Part shown: positions 17,824 to 26,296 of the stretch, piece after piece
How positions within the stretch are numbered: the stretch's first letter is position 1
How the letters are laid out: each line of letters starts with the position of its first letter
Assembly (NCBI RefSeq): GCF_027213715.1
Contig: NZ_JAPWGM010000003.1
Span: 372,001-436,000 of the forward strand
Reading direction: 5' to 3'
From: Pedobacter punctiformis
GTDB lineage: Bacteria > Bacteroidota > Bacteroidia > Sphingobacteriales > Sphingobacteriaceae
Length of the DNA stretch: 64,000 nucleotides
Position numbers and translations under genes: made by a program
Notes under the pieces: model-generated
Database searches by the model: none
What the model was told of the DNA's origin: nothing
The model's input: the letters and a program-made list of their open reading frames with translations, nothing else

Positions 17824-19344
17824 ATGAGCGAAAAGAAAAAACTAACAAGTGCGTCCGGTATTCCGTATGCGAATAACGAAGATAGCATGACTGTTGGCCC
17901 TCGTGGTCCAATATTAGTACAGGATTTCATTTTACATGAAAAAATGTTCCACTTTAACCGCGAACGTATTCCTGAGCGTGTTGTACATGCAAAAGGCTCC
18001 GGTGCTTATGGTACTTTTACGGTTACACACGACATTACAAAATATACTAAAGCGAAACTTTTCTCTGAAATTGGCAAGCAAACGAAAACCTTTTTACGTT
18101 TTTCTACCGTTGGTGGCGAAAAAGGTTCGGCAGATAGCGAACGTGATCCGCGTGGTTTTGCTTTAAAATTCTATACCGAAGATGGAAACTGGGATTTAGT
18201 GGGTAACAATACCCCTGTTTTCTTTGTAAAAGACCCTAAAAAGTTTGGTGATTTTATTCACACCCAGAAACGCGATCCGCAAACCAATACTAAAAGTCCG
18301 ACTATGATGTGGGATTTCTGGAGTTTAAACCCGGAAAGTTTACATCAGGTTTTAATTTTGATGAGCGATAGAGGAACACCATTTTCATACCGCCATATGG
18401 ATGGGTTTGGCAGTCATACCTTTTCATTCTATAACGATAAGCAGGAACGTTTTTATGTGAAGTTTCACTTTAAAACCAAGCAGGGCATTCAAAACTTCAC
18501 AAATGATGAAGCCGTAGATATGAAAGCGCAGGATCCTGATCATGCACAACGGGATTTATTTGAAGCTATTGAAAGAGGAGAATTTCCTAAATGGACACTG
18601 TATGTTCAAATTATGCCTTTTGAGGAAGCAAAAACCTATCATTTAAATCCATTCGATTTAACCAAGGTTTGGCCGCATGGTGATTATCCGTTAATTGAGG
18701 TTGGAGAGCTTGAATTAAACGAAAATCCTGATAATTATTTTGCACATGTTGAACAGGCTGCTTTTGCACCCGCACACGTAGTGGATGGTATTTATTACTC
18801 TCCTGATAAAATGTTACAAGGCAGAATTTTATCGTATCCTGATGCCCAGCGATACCGCTTAGGTGGCAATTACGAACAAATTCCGGTAAACCGCTGCCCG
18901 TATATGACGAACAATTACCAGCGTGACGGACAAATGCGAATTGATGGCAACGGCGGCTCGGCACCAAATTATTTCCCGAACAGTTTTGATGACATTGAAG
19001 TTGATCAAAGCTACGATCAGCCTGCCTGGCCGCTGGATTCGTTATTGGCAGATCATTACGACCGCAATGCGGAAGGTGAAAATGATCACTACACACAGCC
19101 GGGAAATCTTTACCGTTTAATGGACCCACAGGCAAAAGAAAATACAGTAAAAAATATTGTAGGTGCAATGGGTGGTATTAACGGCGTAAAAAAAGATGAA
19201 ATTATCAACCGCCAGTTATGCCATTGGTTTAGGGCAGATATGGGCTTAGGGCTTGCAATAGCTAAAGGATTGGATTTAAACCTTGATAAAGCAATGGAAG
19301 GCATGGTTCACCCCGACCCTGCTCATAAAGCAACAAATCAATAA
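17824..19344 (+). CDS. Catalase (monofunctional haem, clade 3 size)
   Basis: This 506-residue enzyme converts H2O2 to water and oxygen in the cytoplasm. The catalytic His55 ([13 protein letters not shown]), Asn128 ([11 protein letters not shown]) and proximal haem ligand Tyr338 ([14 protein letters not shown]) are all present. Also present are the family blocks [20 protein letters not shown] and [10 protein letters not shown]. The size marks it as a small-subunit catalase, not the roughly 750-residue KatE type. It stands alone with a strong terminator. No OxyR- or PerR-like gene is next to it. Confidence 0.97.
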   Translation: MSEKKKLTSASGIPYANNEDSMTVGPRGPILVQDFILHEKMFHFNRERIPERVVHAKGSGAYGTFTVTHDITKYTKAKLFSEIGKQTKTFLRFSTVGGEKGSADSERDPRGFALKFYTEDGNWDLVGNNTPVFFVKDPKKFGDFIHTQKRDPQTNTKSPTMMWDFWSLNPESLHQVLILMSDRGTPFSYRHMDGFGSHTFSFYNDKQERFYVKFHFKTKQGIQNFTNDEAVDMKAQDPDHAQRDLFEAIERGEFPKWTLYVQIMPFEEAKTYHLNPFDLTKVWPHGDYPLIEVGELELNENPDNYFAHVEQAAFAPAHVVDGIYYSPDKMLQGRILSYPDAQRYRLGGNYEQIPVNRCPYMTNNYQRDGQMRIDGNGGSAPNYFPNSFDDIEVDQSYDQPAWPLDSLLADHYDRNAEGENDHYTQPGNLYRLMDPQAKENTVKNIVGAMGGINGVKKDEIINRQLCHWFRADMGLGLAIAKGLDLNLDKAMEGMVHPDPAHKATNQ

Positions 19345-19351
19345 TTTAATA

Positions 19352-19380
19352 AAAGCCCGGCCAAACAGCCGGGCTTTTTT
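19352..19380. terminator. Terminator after catalase
   Basis: A perfect 10-bp stem (AAAGCCCGGC/GCCGGGCTTT) with the 6-base loop CAAACA and a following T-run, 7 bp past the catalase stop. The A-run on the left side could let it act on the minus strand also, where a doubtful small ORF ends nearby. Confidence 0.88.
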
Positions 19381-19389
19381 AGGATTACC

Positions 19390-19548
19390 TTATTTACTGG
19401 CTTTAATAGAAAAATTTTCAGCCAGCAATTTTTTGTTCTTTTTATTGTCAAAAAGAACAGAGTCCGCCTGATCATGCCTCACAAAATCAATTATCATTAA
19501 CGTATCATTTATATGGCTATATTTTGATTTGCCATAAATGAACCGCAC
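19390..19548 (-). CDS. Possible small protein, unrecognised
   Basis: Starting from GTG at 19548 this would encode 52 residues (VRFIYGKSKYSHINDTLMII...), and from the internal ATG at 19497 only 35. The composition looks like real Bacteroidota coding sequence, with few rare codons and balanced charge. I know no family for it. It could also be the decayed end of a larger gene, because an in-frame stop precedes the GTG. It ends head-on against the catalase terminator. Confidence 0.25.
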   Translation of the reverse strand: MRFIYGKSKYSHINDTLMIIDFVRHDQADSVLFDNKKNKKLLAENFSIKASK

Positions 19549-19558
19549 ATTTGTTTAT

Positions 19559-19705
19559 ATGCAAAATTACAAAAACCTGTTTACCAACCCTATTTGGGCC
19601 TTTATCATAAAGGATCAGGCTTTTGCTGTGTTTCGTCGTTTCTCTGGCGAAAACTATTCACTGGGTTTTAGCTTTCAAATTTCCAGTAAAGACTTTATTA
19701 ATTAA
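19559..19705 (+). CDS. Possible small protein (48 residues), unrecognised
   Basis: An ATG at 19559 opens a 48-codon ORF (MQNYKNLFTNPIWAFIIKDQ... ending KDFIN) with plausible codon use and alternating hydrophobic/aromatic strands (FAVFRRFSGENYSLGFSFQIS). It may be a small beta-rich protein or a fragment. It has no neighbour in an operon sense and no family that I recognise. It diverges from the small ORF at 19390-19548 with 10 bp between them. Confidence 0.35.
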   Translation: MQNYKNLFTNPIWAFIIKDQAFAVFRRFSGENYSLGFSFQISSKDFIN

Positions 19706-19822
19706 GCCCCGGTTAGATTATTATTTTTTTAACGCCGGGGGATAAACCTCCGCTAGCTTTGCCTGATGTGTTTTTTTCAAAACGCAAATACCTATTTATT
19801 TTATTACCTAAAAATATATACC

Positions 19823-20209
19823 ATGAATAAGAAATCCATTCTGTTATCCAAAAGCGATTACAAGTTTTTAAACACGCATTTAGAGAAATCTGCACTGAGC
19901 AATTACAACAAAGAAAAATTAATGGCCGAAATTAAAGAAGCAACTGTATTTAACGATGATGAATTGCCCGGAGATGTAGTTTGTTTAAATACGGAAGCTA
20001 AAATTATTAATACGGAAAATCAGCAGGAATTTACATTCAAAATTGTTGAACCGGGCCAGGCTGATATTAAAAGTCAGAAGGTTTCTGTTTTTGCGCCCAT
20101 AAGTATTGCGCTTTTCGGGTACCAAACCGGTGATATTATTAACTGGGAAATGCCCGATGGAATTAAAGAATTTAAGATATTAAGTGTTAAAAAACTGATT
20201 ACCGCTTAA
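19823..20209 (+). CDS. GreA/GreB C-terminal domain protein (Rnk-like)
   Basis: This 128-residue protein starts at the ATG at 19823; the frame is open further up but without a likely start. The C-terminal half (GDVVCLNTEAKI ... VSVFAPISIALFGYQTGDIINWEMPDG) is the FKBP-like GreA/GreB_C domain. The N-terminal piece (about 45 residues) is too short to be the GreA coiled coil. This is the layout of Rnk and related proteins, which bind RNA polymerase near the secondary channel without cleaving RNA. The exact role here is not known. No operon partner is evident. Confidence 0.85.
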   Translation: MNKKSILLSKSDYKFLNTHLEKSALSNYNKEKLMAEIKEATVFNDDELPGDVVCLNTEAKIINTENQQEFTFKIVEPGQADIKSQKVSVFAPISIALFGYQTGDIINWEMPDGIKEFKILSVKKLITA

Positions 20210-20336
20210 AACGGACGATGAGGGTGATCATCATAATCTATTTTCCTATCGGATGACAAATCTATATTTAGAATGTGCCCTCATCAAAATTTAATTGGTA
20301 AATTGCGCCAAAATATACTTAAGTACACCATCAGCA

Positions 20337-20846
20337 ATGCGTAATGCAATTTTAGCCTTTATTGATTTTTTTCACCCGCCTTTTAAAAAATATATTTCAC
20401 AACATAATTTCCGCTACCTGGTTACCGGTGGAAGTTCTGCTGCACTGGGAATATTGGTCTATACCATAGCCTTTAAATATATTTTTACCCAACCGGAGAT
20501 TAAAATTTTAAATATGGTTTTAAAAAGGGATACCGCAGCGCTGATTGTAGATTTTGCTGTCGTTATTCCTTACAGTTTCTTAATGAACAGGTATGTGATT
20601 TTTACCCACAGTGAAGTACGGGGAAGAACACAATTGCTTCGGTTTTTAAATTTAAACTTTATAAACATTTTGTTAACCACTGTTTTATTAAAGTTTTTCG
20701 CCGAAATTCTGCACATCTACCCAACCGTTTCCAGGGTTATTGTTACTGTTTTAATTGCCGGATTTAGTTATCTGTATCAACATTACTTTACATTCAGCGT
20801 TAAAAAACTAAAAGGAAGAGAAAATAAATCAAACCCACAGATTTAG
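20337..20846 (+). CDS. GtrA-family membrane protein
   Basis: Starting at the ATG at 20337 this is a 169-residue protein with four membrane helices. The first follows FRYLVTGGSSAALGILVYTIAF, the GtrA-family signature. Others include FAVVIPYSFLMNRYVIF, with its typical N-x-x-x-x-F turn, and the last ends YLYQHYFTF. The frame extends upstream only with a TTG. GtrA proteins help move polyprenyl-linked sugars across the inner membrane or modify cell-surface glycans. No polyprenyl glycosyltransferase is adjacent, so the pathway is unclear. Confidence 0.9.
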   Translation: MRNAILAFIDFFHPPFKKYISQHNFRYLVTGGSSAALGILVYTIAFKYIFTQPEIKILNMVLKRDTAALIVDFAVVIPYSFLMNRYVIFTHSEVRGRTQLLRFLNLNFINILLTTVLLKFFAEILHIYPTVSRVIVTVLIAGFSYLYQHYFTFSVKKLKGRENKSNPQI

Positions 20847-20954
20847 GCAATTAAAACCTTTATTTACATCAACGTGTTAATTAATGCGACTGCTTTACTT
20901 GCTTAGATAAAAGCAACATCATAACTTAGCTGCTGACCAACTTATTTTCATGAT

Positions 20955-22739
20955 ATGAGCGATTTTAACGATTTTGGCAACGCACAGGTTGCTAAATTGC
21001 CCCGGCATTTAAAGCAATTTATTGTTGCGCAGAATTACGAAAAATATACTCCCATAGATCAGGCTGTTTGGCGTTATGTAATGCGTCAAAATTACAGCTA
21101 CTTAAAAAATGTAGCCTATTACCCTTACATTAAAGGTTTACAACGGGCAGGTTTAAGTATCGAATATATTCCTGATTTGCAAACCATGAACGATAACCTG
21201 GGTAAAATTGGTTGGGGAGCGGTTACGGTGGATGGTTTTATTCCCCCGGCAGCTTTTATGGAATACCAGGCCTACAGGGTATTGGTTATTGCAGCAGATA
21301 TCCGTCAGATTAACCATATTGAATATACGCCAGCGCCGGATATTATACATGAAAGTGCAGGTCACGCACCCATTATTGCAGATACTGATTACAACAATTA
21401 TTTAAGTTATTTTGGTTCGATTGGGGCCAAGGCTATGTTTTCGGCCAAAGATTTTGAACTTTACGAAGCCATCAGAAAACTTTCCATTTTAAAGGAAGCA
21501 GCTGATGCTAAAGAATCAGACATTGCCAAAGCTGAAAAAGAACTTCGTTACATTAGTGAAAATATGGGCGAACCATCTGAAATGGCTTTGCTGGGCCGTT
21601 TACACTGGTGGACAGTTGAATATGGCTTGATTGGCACACTGGAAGACCCTAAAATTTATGGCGCAGGTTTATTGTCTTCTATTGGAGAAAGTGCAACTTG
21701 TATGCAAAGCGATGTGGAGAAATTGTGGTATAATATTGATACTTTAAATTATCAGTACGACATTACAAAACCGCAACCTCAACTTTTTGTAACAGAGACC
21801 TTTCAAAACCTGATCAATGTTTTAGAAGAATTTGCAAATACCATGGCCTTCAGACGTGGTGGTACTGAAAGTATTATGAAAGCTATTGCCTGTAAAAACG
21901 TAGCAACGGCTGTTTACAGTTCCGGACTACAGGTAAGCGGTATTTTTACAGATATTGGTGTCAATACCGACGATGCACTCACCTTTATTAAAACAACAGG
22001 TGTTTCAGCACTTGCTTTTGCAAACAAGCAACTTAGCGGGCATGGAAAGGAATATCATACAGATGGTTTCTCCTCTCCTGTCGGGAAATTAAAAAACAGT
22101 TCAAAACCTTTAGAAAATTATACAACAGACGAATTAAAAACAGCTGGAATAGTAACCGGAGAGAAAGCAGAACTTGTTTTCGAAAGTGGAATTAAGGTAA
22201 GCGGGCAGGTAAAAGAAATAACCATTAAGGATGAAAAAGTTATTTTAATTGCCTTTACAGATTGTACAGTTACCGAAAACAATGGCAATTACCTGTTTAA
22301 ACCCGAATGGGGCATTTACGACATGGCGATTGGTGAAAAGATTGTTTCTGTTTTTAATGGAGCGGCAGATAAAGATGCTTTTGAAGAAATAACCTTAATC
22401 AGCCAGGCTAAAACCCACAAGCATAATTACGATGAGAAAACACTCCAGCTTCATAAACTTTATAAAACCGTAAGGGAAATTAGAAAAAGTGGTGAAGGTT
22501 TTGATCAGTTAGCCGGAATTTTTGAAGAACTTAAGGGCAAACACAGACAAGACTGGCTTTGCGCATTAGAGATACTTGAAATTGTGTTTCACAAGAAATT
22601 ATACCATCAGCTGGAAAAAGAGTTAATGGTTTACCTTGAGATTAAGGCCGGGAAAGAAGCCGATCATACTAAACTGATTCATGATGGTTTGCATGTAATT
22701 AAAAATCCAGTAAGTCAGTTGATTATTGAAAATGACTAA
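20955..22739 (+). CDS. Aromatic amino acid hydroxylase (phenylalanine 4-monooxygenase-like), long form
   Basis: The first ~300 residues are a pterin-dependent aromatic amino acid hydroxylase. Iron ligands are His132 and His137 in PDIIHESAGHAPI and Glu222 in WWTVEYGL, followed by the family stretch GAGLLSSIGES. The spacing from the second His to Glu is 85 residues; in the short bacterial enzyme from Chromobacterium I recall about 41. A charged helical insert near 165-205 accounts for the difference. At 594 residues it is about twice the usual bacterial length, and the C-terminal ~290 residues are unassigned. It would convert Phe to Tyr, feeding the homogentisate genes 4-9 kb downstream. Confidence 0.92.
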   Translation: MSDFNDFGNAQVAKLPRHLKQFIVAQNYEKYTPIDQAVWRYVMRQNYSYLKNVAYYPYIKGLQRAGLSIEYIPDLQTMNDNLGKIGWGAVTVDGFIPPAAFMEYQAYRVLVIAADIRQINHIEYTPAPDIIHESAGHAPIIADTDYNNYLSYFGSIGAKAMFSAKDFELYEAIRKLSILKEAADAKESDIAKAEKELRYISENMGEPSEMALLGRLHWWTVEYGLIGTLEDPKIYGAGLLSSIGESATCMQSDVEKLWYNIDTLNYQYDITKPQPQLFVTETFQNLINVLEEFANTMAFRRGGTESIMKAIACKNVATAVYSSGLQVSGIFTDIGVNTDDALTFIKTTGVSALAFANKQLSGHGKEYHTDGFSSPVGKLKNSSKPLENYTTDELKTAGIVTGEKAELVFESGIKVSGQVKEITIKDEKVILIAFTDCTVTENNGNYLFKPEWGIYDMAIGEKIVSVFNGAADKDAFEEITLISQAKTHKHNYDEKTLQLHKLYKTVREIRKSGEGFDQLAGIFEELKGKHRQDWLCALEILEIVFHKKLYHQLEKELMVYLEIKAGKEADHTKLIHDGLHVIKNPVSQLIIEND

Positions 22740-22790
22740 ATTTACCCCACAAAAGAGCTAAGGTAAACCTAAAATTACGACAATAAAGAA

Positions 22791-23492
22791 ATGAATATTA
22801 TTATAACTGGCGCCAGTAGTGGCATAGGTTTCGAGGCCGCTTTAGAATTTAGCCTACAAAAAGACAATAAAATCGTTGCCATTGCACGTTCGGCAGATAA
22901 ACTCCGTAAACTTTTAGAAATTGCAAAAGGTATAAATCCGGATTGTACTGTTTTACCGGTAGAATTTGACATTGTAAATGATGATTATGCAGCCTTAATT
23001 CCCTTTTTAAAGGAACGTTTGGGCAAAATAGATATCCTGATTAATAATGCCGGGTCCTTAATTAATAAACCGTTTTTAGAAACTACTGAAACAGATTTAG
23101 GCGAAATGCTGCAAAGCAATGTCATCAGTCATTTCAGAATGATCCAAAACACGCTTCCATTAATGCATACAGGTAGTCATATTGTCAATATTGGCAGTAT
23201 GGGTGGTTTTCAGGGTAGTGTTAAATTCCCTGGTTTATCTGCCTATTCATCAAGCAAAGCGGCTTTACATACTTTAACTGAGTGTTTGGCTTTTGAATTG
23301 GCAGAAACGGGTATTAAAATAAATTGTTTGGCTTTAGGTTCAGCCCAGACAGAAATGCTTGAAGCAGCATTTCCAGGATATCAAAGTCCGGTAATGGCCT
23401 TTGAAATGGGTAAATATGTTGCTGATTTTGCCAAAACAGGACATAAATTTTTTAATGGCAAAATAATTCCCGTTGCCGTGACTACTCCATAA
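22791..23492 (+). CDS. SDR-family oxidoreductase
   Basis: This 233-residue short-chain dehydrogenase/reductase has TGASSGIG at residues 6-13, LINNAG, a Ser in NIGSMGG, and the catalytic YSSSK. It follows the aromatic hydroxylase by 51 bp on the same strand and may share its transcript. One possible role is recycling of the pterin cofactor, since dihydropteridine reductases are SDR proteins, but the sequence does not show this. It could as well be a general 3-oxoacyl reductase-type enzyme. Confidence 0.9.
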   Translation: MNIIITGASSGIGFEAALEFSLQKDNKIVAIARSADKLRKLLEIAKGINPDCTVLPVEFDIVNDDYAALIPFLKERLGKIDILINNAGSLINKPFLETTETDLGEMLQSNVISHFRMIQNTLPLMHTGSHIVNIGSMGGFQGSVKFPGLSAYSSSKAALHTLTECLAFELAETGIKINCLALGSAQTEMLEAAFPGYQSPVMAFEMGKYVADFAKTGHKFFNGKIIPVAVTTP

Positions 23493-23583
23493 TAAAATTT
23501 CATAGTGTTGATTTTTTTTCATTACTTAGATAAAACCTAATTATTTTATCTTCAACCGGATAAAAACCTTAAAAACTAAATAC

Positions 23584-23958
23584 ATGGAAACAAACAACAA
23601 CATCACGACAACAGACAATGGCAAGGTTGCCGGTATTGTCAGTTACTTTGGCCTTATTGGCTGGTTAATTGCATATTTTGCCATGCATAAAGACAACAAA
23701 ACCGAACTGGGCAGTTATCAATTAAGACAAACATTATTATTTGCAATTGTATCTACCGTAGTAGTTATTGCTTTAAGCATTGTTTTGGGGATATTAATTG
23801 TAGCTACCGGAGTTGCTGCCCTTGGGTATATTGGTTACATTGTTTATATTGCCCTGACTGTTATATGGATTATTGGATTTATCGGTGCTGTACAAGGCGA
23901 GAAAAAACCAATGCCATTAATTGGAGAAAAAGCACAAACTATGTTTTCAACAATATAG
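23584..23958 (+). CDS. DUF4870 (Tic20-like) membrane protein
   Basis: This 124-residue protein has three to four membrane segments: VAGIVSYFGLIGWLIAYF, then TLLFAIVSTVVVIALSIVLG, then LGYIGYIVYIALTVIWIIGF. The conserved loop YQLRQ follows the first helix, which identifies DUF4870. The function is unknown. It ends before a small hairpin terminator, so it closes a possible hydroxylase-SDR-DUF4870 unit. Confidence 0.85.
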   Translation: METNNNITTTDNGKVAGIVSYFGLIGWLIAYFAMHKDNKTELGSYQLRQTLLFAIVSTVVVIALSIVLGILIVATGVAALGYIGYIVYIALTVIWIIGFIGAVQGEKKPMPLIGEKAQTMFSTI

Positions 23959-23980
23959 TTTCAGTAAAAGCATTTTAAAG

Positions 23981-24006
23981 AGCCTGAGCAATAGTTCAGG
24001 CTTTTT
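23981..24006 (+). terminator. Terminator after the DUF4870 gene
   Basis: The 7-bp stem AGCCTGA/TCAGGCT with an 8-base loop is followed by a T-run, 22 bp past the stop. Confidence 0.75.
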
Positions 24007-24053
24007 CATTTAAACTCATTATCAACATTATAACCGGCTTAAAATATTTTTTC

Positions 24054-24061
24054 TATATTTG
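24054..24061 (+). promoter_or_regulatory. Candidate -7 box of the short NlpC/P60 gene
   Basis: TATATTTG, an exact consensus match, lies 10 bp before the ATG at 24072. No good -33 element is seen. Confidence 0.45.
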
Positions 24062-24071
24062 GCGCCAACAT

Positions 24072-24623
24072 ATGAAGAAAATATTAGTTCCAATTTTGTT
24101 TTTCATTTTGTCTGCAACAGCAGGAAAAGCACAAACCACCCTACCCCTTCAATATCAGGAAGTGGTTAAAAAGTTGATCGCCAATTTACCTAAGAACAGC
24201 AAAGATTTATCTTCAAATACAGGCTCAGGTACAAATTCTGCAACGTTAATCAATTTTGCTAAATCAATGCTGGGTATTCCATATCATTATGCCACCAGTA
24301 ATCCAAAAATAGGTTTCGACTGTTCTGGTTTTGTAAGTTACGTTTTTGGCAATTTCGGATTTAAGGTACCGCGGTCATCTGTTGAATTTAGCAGTACCGG
24401 AAAAGAAACCAGCTTAGAAAATGTTAAAGTTGGCGATGTTTTAATTTTTACCGGCACCAATCCAAAAGTAAGAAGAATTGGCCATGTTGGCATTGTTTAC
24501 TCTATTGATGATGATGGAATTAAATTTATCCATTCAACTTCCGGTAAAGCACACGGCGTAACCATTACCGAGTTTAACGATTATTACAAAAGTCGTTTTA
24601 TGAAGGTTGTTTCAATTTTATAA
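24072..24623 (+). CDS. Short NlpC/P60-family peptidase
   Basis: This 183-residue secreted protein (signal peptide to about residue 20) has a single NlpC/P60 domain: FDCSGF with catalytic Cys84, GDVLIFTG, and RIGHVGIVY with His138. Unlike the 15657 gene it lacks SH3 domains, so it is a minimal peptidoglycan endopeptidase of the Spr/MepS size. It ends at 24623, and the next gene on the other strand ends at 24624, so the two abut tail to tail with no terminator between. Confidence 0.93.
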   Translation: MKKILVPILFFILSATAGKAQTTLPLQYQEVVKKLIANLPKNSKDLSSNTGSGTNSATLINFAKSMLGIPYHYATSNPKIGFDCSGFVSYVFGNFGFKVPRSSVEFSSTGKETSLENVKVGDVLIFTGTNPKVRRIGHVGIVYSIDDDGIKFIHSTSGKAHGVTITEFNDYYKSRFMKVVSIL

Positions 24624-25226
24624 TTACTTTTTATACTTCCACATTCTCGTTTTTCCTTCTCCAATCCACTCCACAGCGGTTTCGAGTCTCTTTTGTTTGG
24701 TAGCCTCCGTTTTGGCCTCTTCAAGCCATTCTACATATTCTCTTTTATTAGAGTGACTGAAATTCTGAAAAGTACTTAGCGCTGCCGGATCTTTTTGTAA
24801 TTCTTCCAGAAAATATTCAGGTACTATCAATTCTGTCTTAACCGTTTTAGGTTTTGGCGGTAGCTTTTTACCTTCTTCATTTAATTTAATGGCCTGCTGG
24901 ATATAAGCAATCATAATTTCATCAGCAGGTAAATCAGAAAATGACCTGATTTGTCCCAGCCAACCCATTGCCTCTGTCCGTTCTTTAAATATTTTGTAAT
25001 GATCGTCCATTATTGAACCTTTCCAAAAGCCGAAGGCACAATGATTTTTAAAGGCAGCTATGTGGCAAACAGTTCCTTTGAAATCAAAGAAAGGCATCCC
25101 CCATTTTATTTTTTCTTCAATGCGGGCATCGGCCTGATGAACCAGTTTTCTTAAATGGGTAAGTATTGGAATTGCAAATTCGGCTGCATTTGCAATGTAT
25201 TGATCAACAGCTACGATAGTATGCAT
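24624..25226 (-). CDS. DUF1801/YdeI-family protein
   Basis: This 200-residue cytoplasmic protein has an N-terminal DUF1801 (YdhG-like) domain (EEKIKWGMPFFDFKGTVCHIAAFKNHCAFGFWKG). The C-terminal region is of the YdeI/OmpD-associated type (LQKDPAALSTFQNFSHSNKREYVEWLEEAKTEATKQKRLETAVEWI). The biochemical function is unknown. It is last in a minus-strand series after the flavin-reductase-like and fumarylacetoacetate hydrolase genes, but the 73-bp gap leaves co-transcription open. Confidence 0.88.
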   Translation of the reverse strand: MHTIVAVDQYIANAAEFAIPILTHLRKLVHQADARIEEKIKWGMPFFDFKGTVCHIAAFKNHCAFGFWKGSIMDDHYKIFKERTEAMGWLGQIRSFSDLPADEIMIAYIQQAIKLNEEGKKLPPKPKTVKTELIVPEYFLEELQKDPAALSTFQNFSHSNKREYVEWLEEAKTEATKQKRLETAVEWIGEGKTRMWKYKK

Positions 25227-25299
25227 AAGCTCATTTTTTATTAATTACCCGGAGAATTGACTATTGTCCTAGTTCCCATCAGGTAGTTGATTAGAAAAA

Positions 25300-26187
25300 T
25301 TACAGTAAAACAATTTTCAATGCAATTTCTACGCCACCTTTAGCTAAAAAGGATTTCGCAAGCTCGTGTAGTTCTCTTTCTCTGTTCGTAACATCACCAA
25401 TAGTGGCATCTAAAACCTCTTTTACCTCTGGCAACTGACTGATCAAATCAATTTCTTCATCTCCAGGCAACTGTTCTACATTACCCAGCATTCCTAAATC
25501 GTTACCCGTCAAAACTTTCGAATGTCGTACAGCTTGTGGTAAGGCGTCAACCCCAATGCCCAGTTTAGCAAGAGGTTTGGCTACTTTAAACAAATTATCT
25601 TTAGTAACCCTGCAATACCAATCGCCACCCAAACGGGCAACCAAATCTATTTTTTCCTGATCTATTTTGCCGTTTTCATCTAAAATCGATTCGTTAATAT
25701 GAATTAATTTTATCTCAGCTAAAATTAAATTACCTGCACCATGATTATCACCCAGCGGGATAACCTGATTAATTGCACATTCAAATTGTACTGGCGCCTC
25801 TGCAACTCTTGGTGGCTGCACAACATCAGACTTAAGCATGGTAAAACCAGCCTTTTCAAATTCATTAACGCCTTTAGCATACTCCGTACTGGCTAAACTC
25901 ATTTGCTGTACCATGCTGTAATCCACTATATTGATTACACATTCCTTAACCTGCAAAACATTTTCAAGCGTGTGTTTTGTTGTGTTGTCACGAACCCGCC
26001 TGGCCGGAGAAAAAATGCAAATGGGCGGCTTAGTACTAAACATGTTAAAAAAACTGAAAGGACTTAAATTGATGTTCCCTTCAGCATCTATGGTAGAAGC
26101 AAAGCAAATTGGCCTTGGTGCAATGGCATACTGCAAATAATCCTGCAATTGAACCGGAGACAGATCAGATGTTTTTAGCGTAAGCAA
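25300..26187 (-). CDS. Flavin reductase-like FMN-binding protein (DIM6/NTAB type)
   Basis: This 295-residue protein has the flavin-reductase split-barrel domain: QYAIAPRPICFASTIDAEGNINLSPFSFFNMFSTKPPICIFS at residues ~20-60. Further on it has NLILAEIKLIHINE and the C-terminal 100-residue extension seen in this subfamily (LGGDWYCRV...). It probably binds FMN and reduces or uses it with NAD(P)H; the electron acceptor is unknown. It lies downstream of the fumarylacetoacetate hydrolase gene on the same strand with 109 bp between, a gap that contains a small inverted repeat. A role in aromatic catabolism is suggested only by position. Confidence 0.88.
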   Translation of the reverse strand: MLTLKTSDLSPVQLQDYLQYAIAPRPICFASTIDAEGNINLSPFSFFNMFSTKPPICIFSPARRVRDNTTKHTLENVLQVKECVINIVDYSMVQQMSLASTEYAKGVNEFEKAGFTMLKSDVVQPPRVAEAPVQFECAINQVIPLGDNHGAGNLILAEIKLIHINESILDENGKIDQEKIDLVARLGGDWYCRVTKDNLFKVAKPLAKLGIGVDALPQAVRHSKVLTGNDLGMLGNVEQLPGDEEIDLISQLPEVKEVLDATIGDVTNRERELHELAKSFLAKGGVEIALKIVLL

Positions 26188-26296
26188 TTTATTGATATTT
26201 AATGTTAAAGGCGGAAAAGTTTTAATGTTTGAAATTCTATTGCCTCAACATTAAACCTTTCAAATATTTAAACCTTCCAAATTATATTTTATCCAA

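Larger units (their letters stand above)
19381..19822. other. Catalase-Rnk-like intergenic region with two doubtful small ORFs
   Basis: This roughly 440-bp stretch has no annotated-size gene. It holds a short minus-strand ORF (19390-19548), a short plus-strand ORF (19559-19705) and a GC-rich hairpin (CCCCGG/CCGGGG, 19706-19740) that lacks a T-tail. Confidence 0.5.

Noticed and set aside
18611..19168. Long antisense ORF (185 codons) inside the catalase gene
   Set aside because: It is a mirror of the catalase codon pattern on the other strand, with a His-rich, low-complexity product and no start signals.
10753..19344. Functional link between the ankyrin genes and catalase, as in ankB-katB of Pseudomonas
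   Set aside because: The genes are more than 4 kb apart with several unrelated genes and terminators between them.
19706..19740. CCCCGG/CCGGGG hairpin as a terminator
   Set aside because: No T-run follows on either strand and the loop is irregular; kept only as a note in the intergenic entry.
20217..20285. GATGAGGG/CCCTCATC inverted repeat before the GtrA gene
   Set aside because: The arms are 8 bp but about 53 bases apart, which is weak evidence for a real structure.
26221..26255. TTTAATGTT/AACATTAAA repeat between the flavin-reductase and FAH genes
   Set aside because: AT-only short arms in an AT-rich gap can easily arise by chance.
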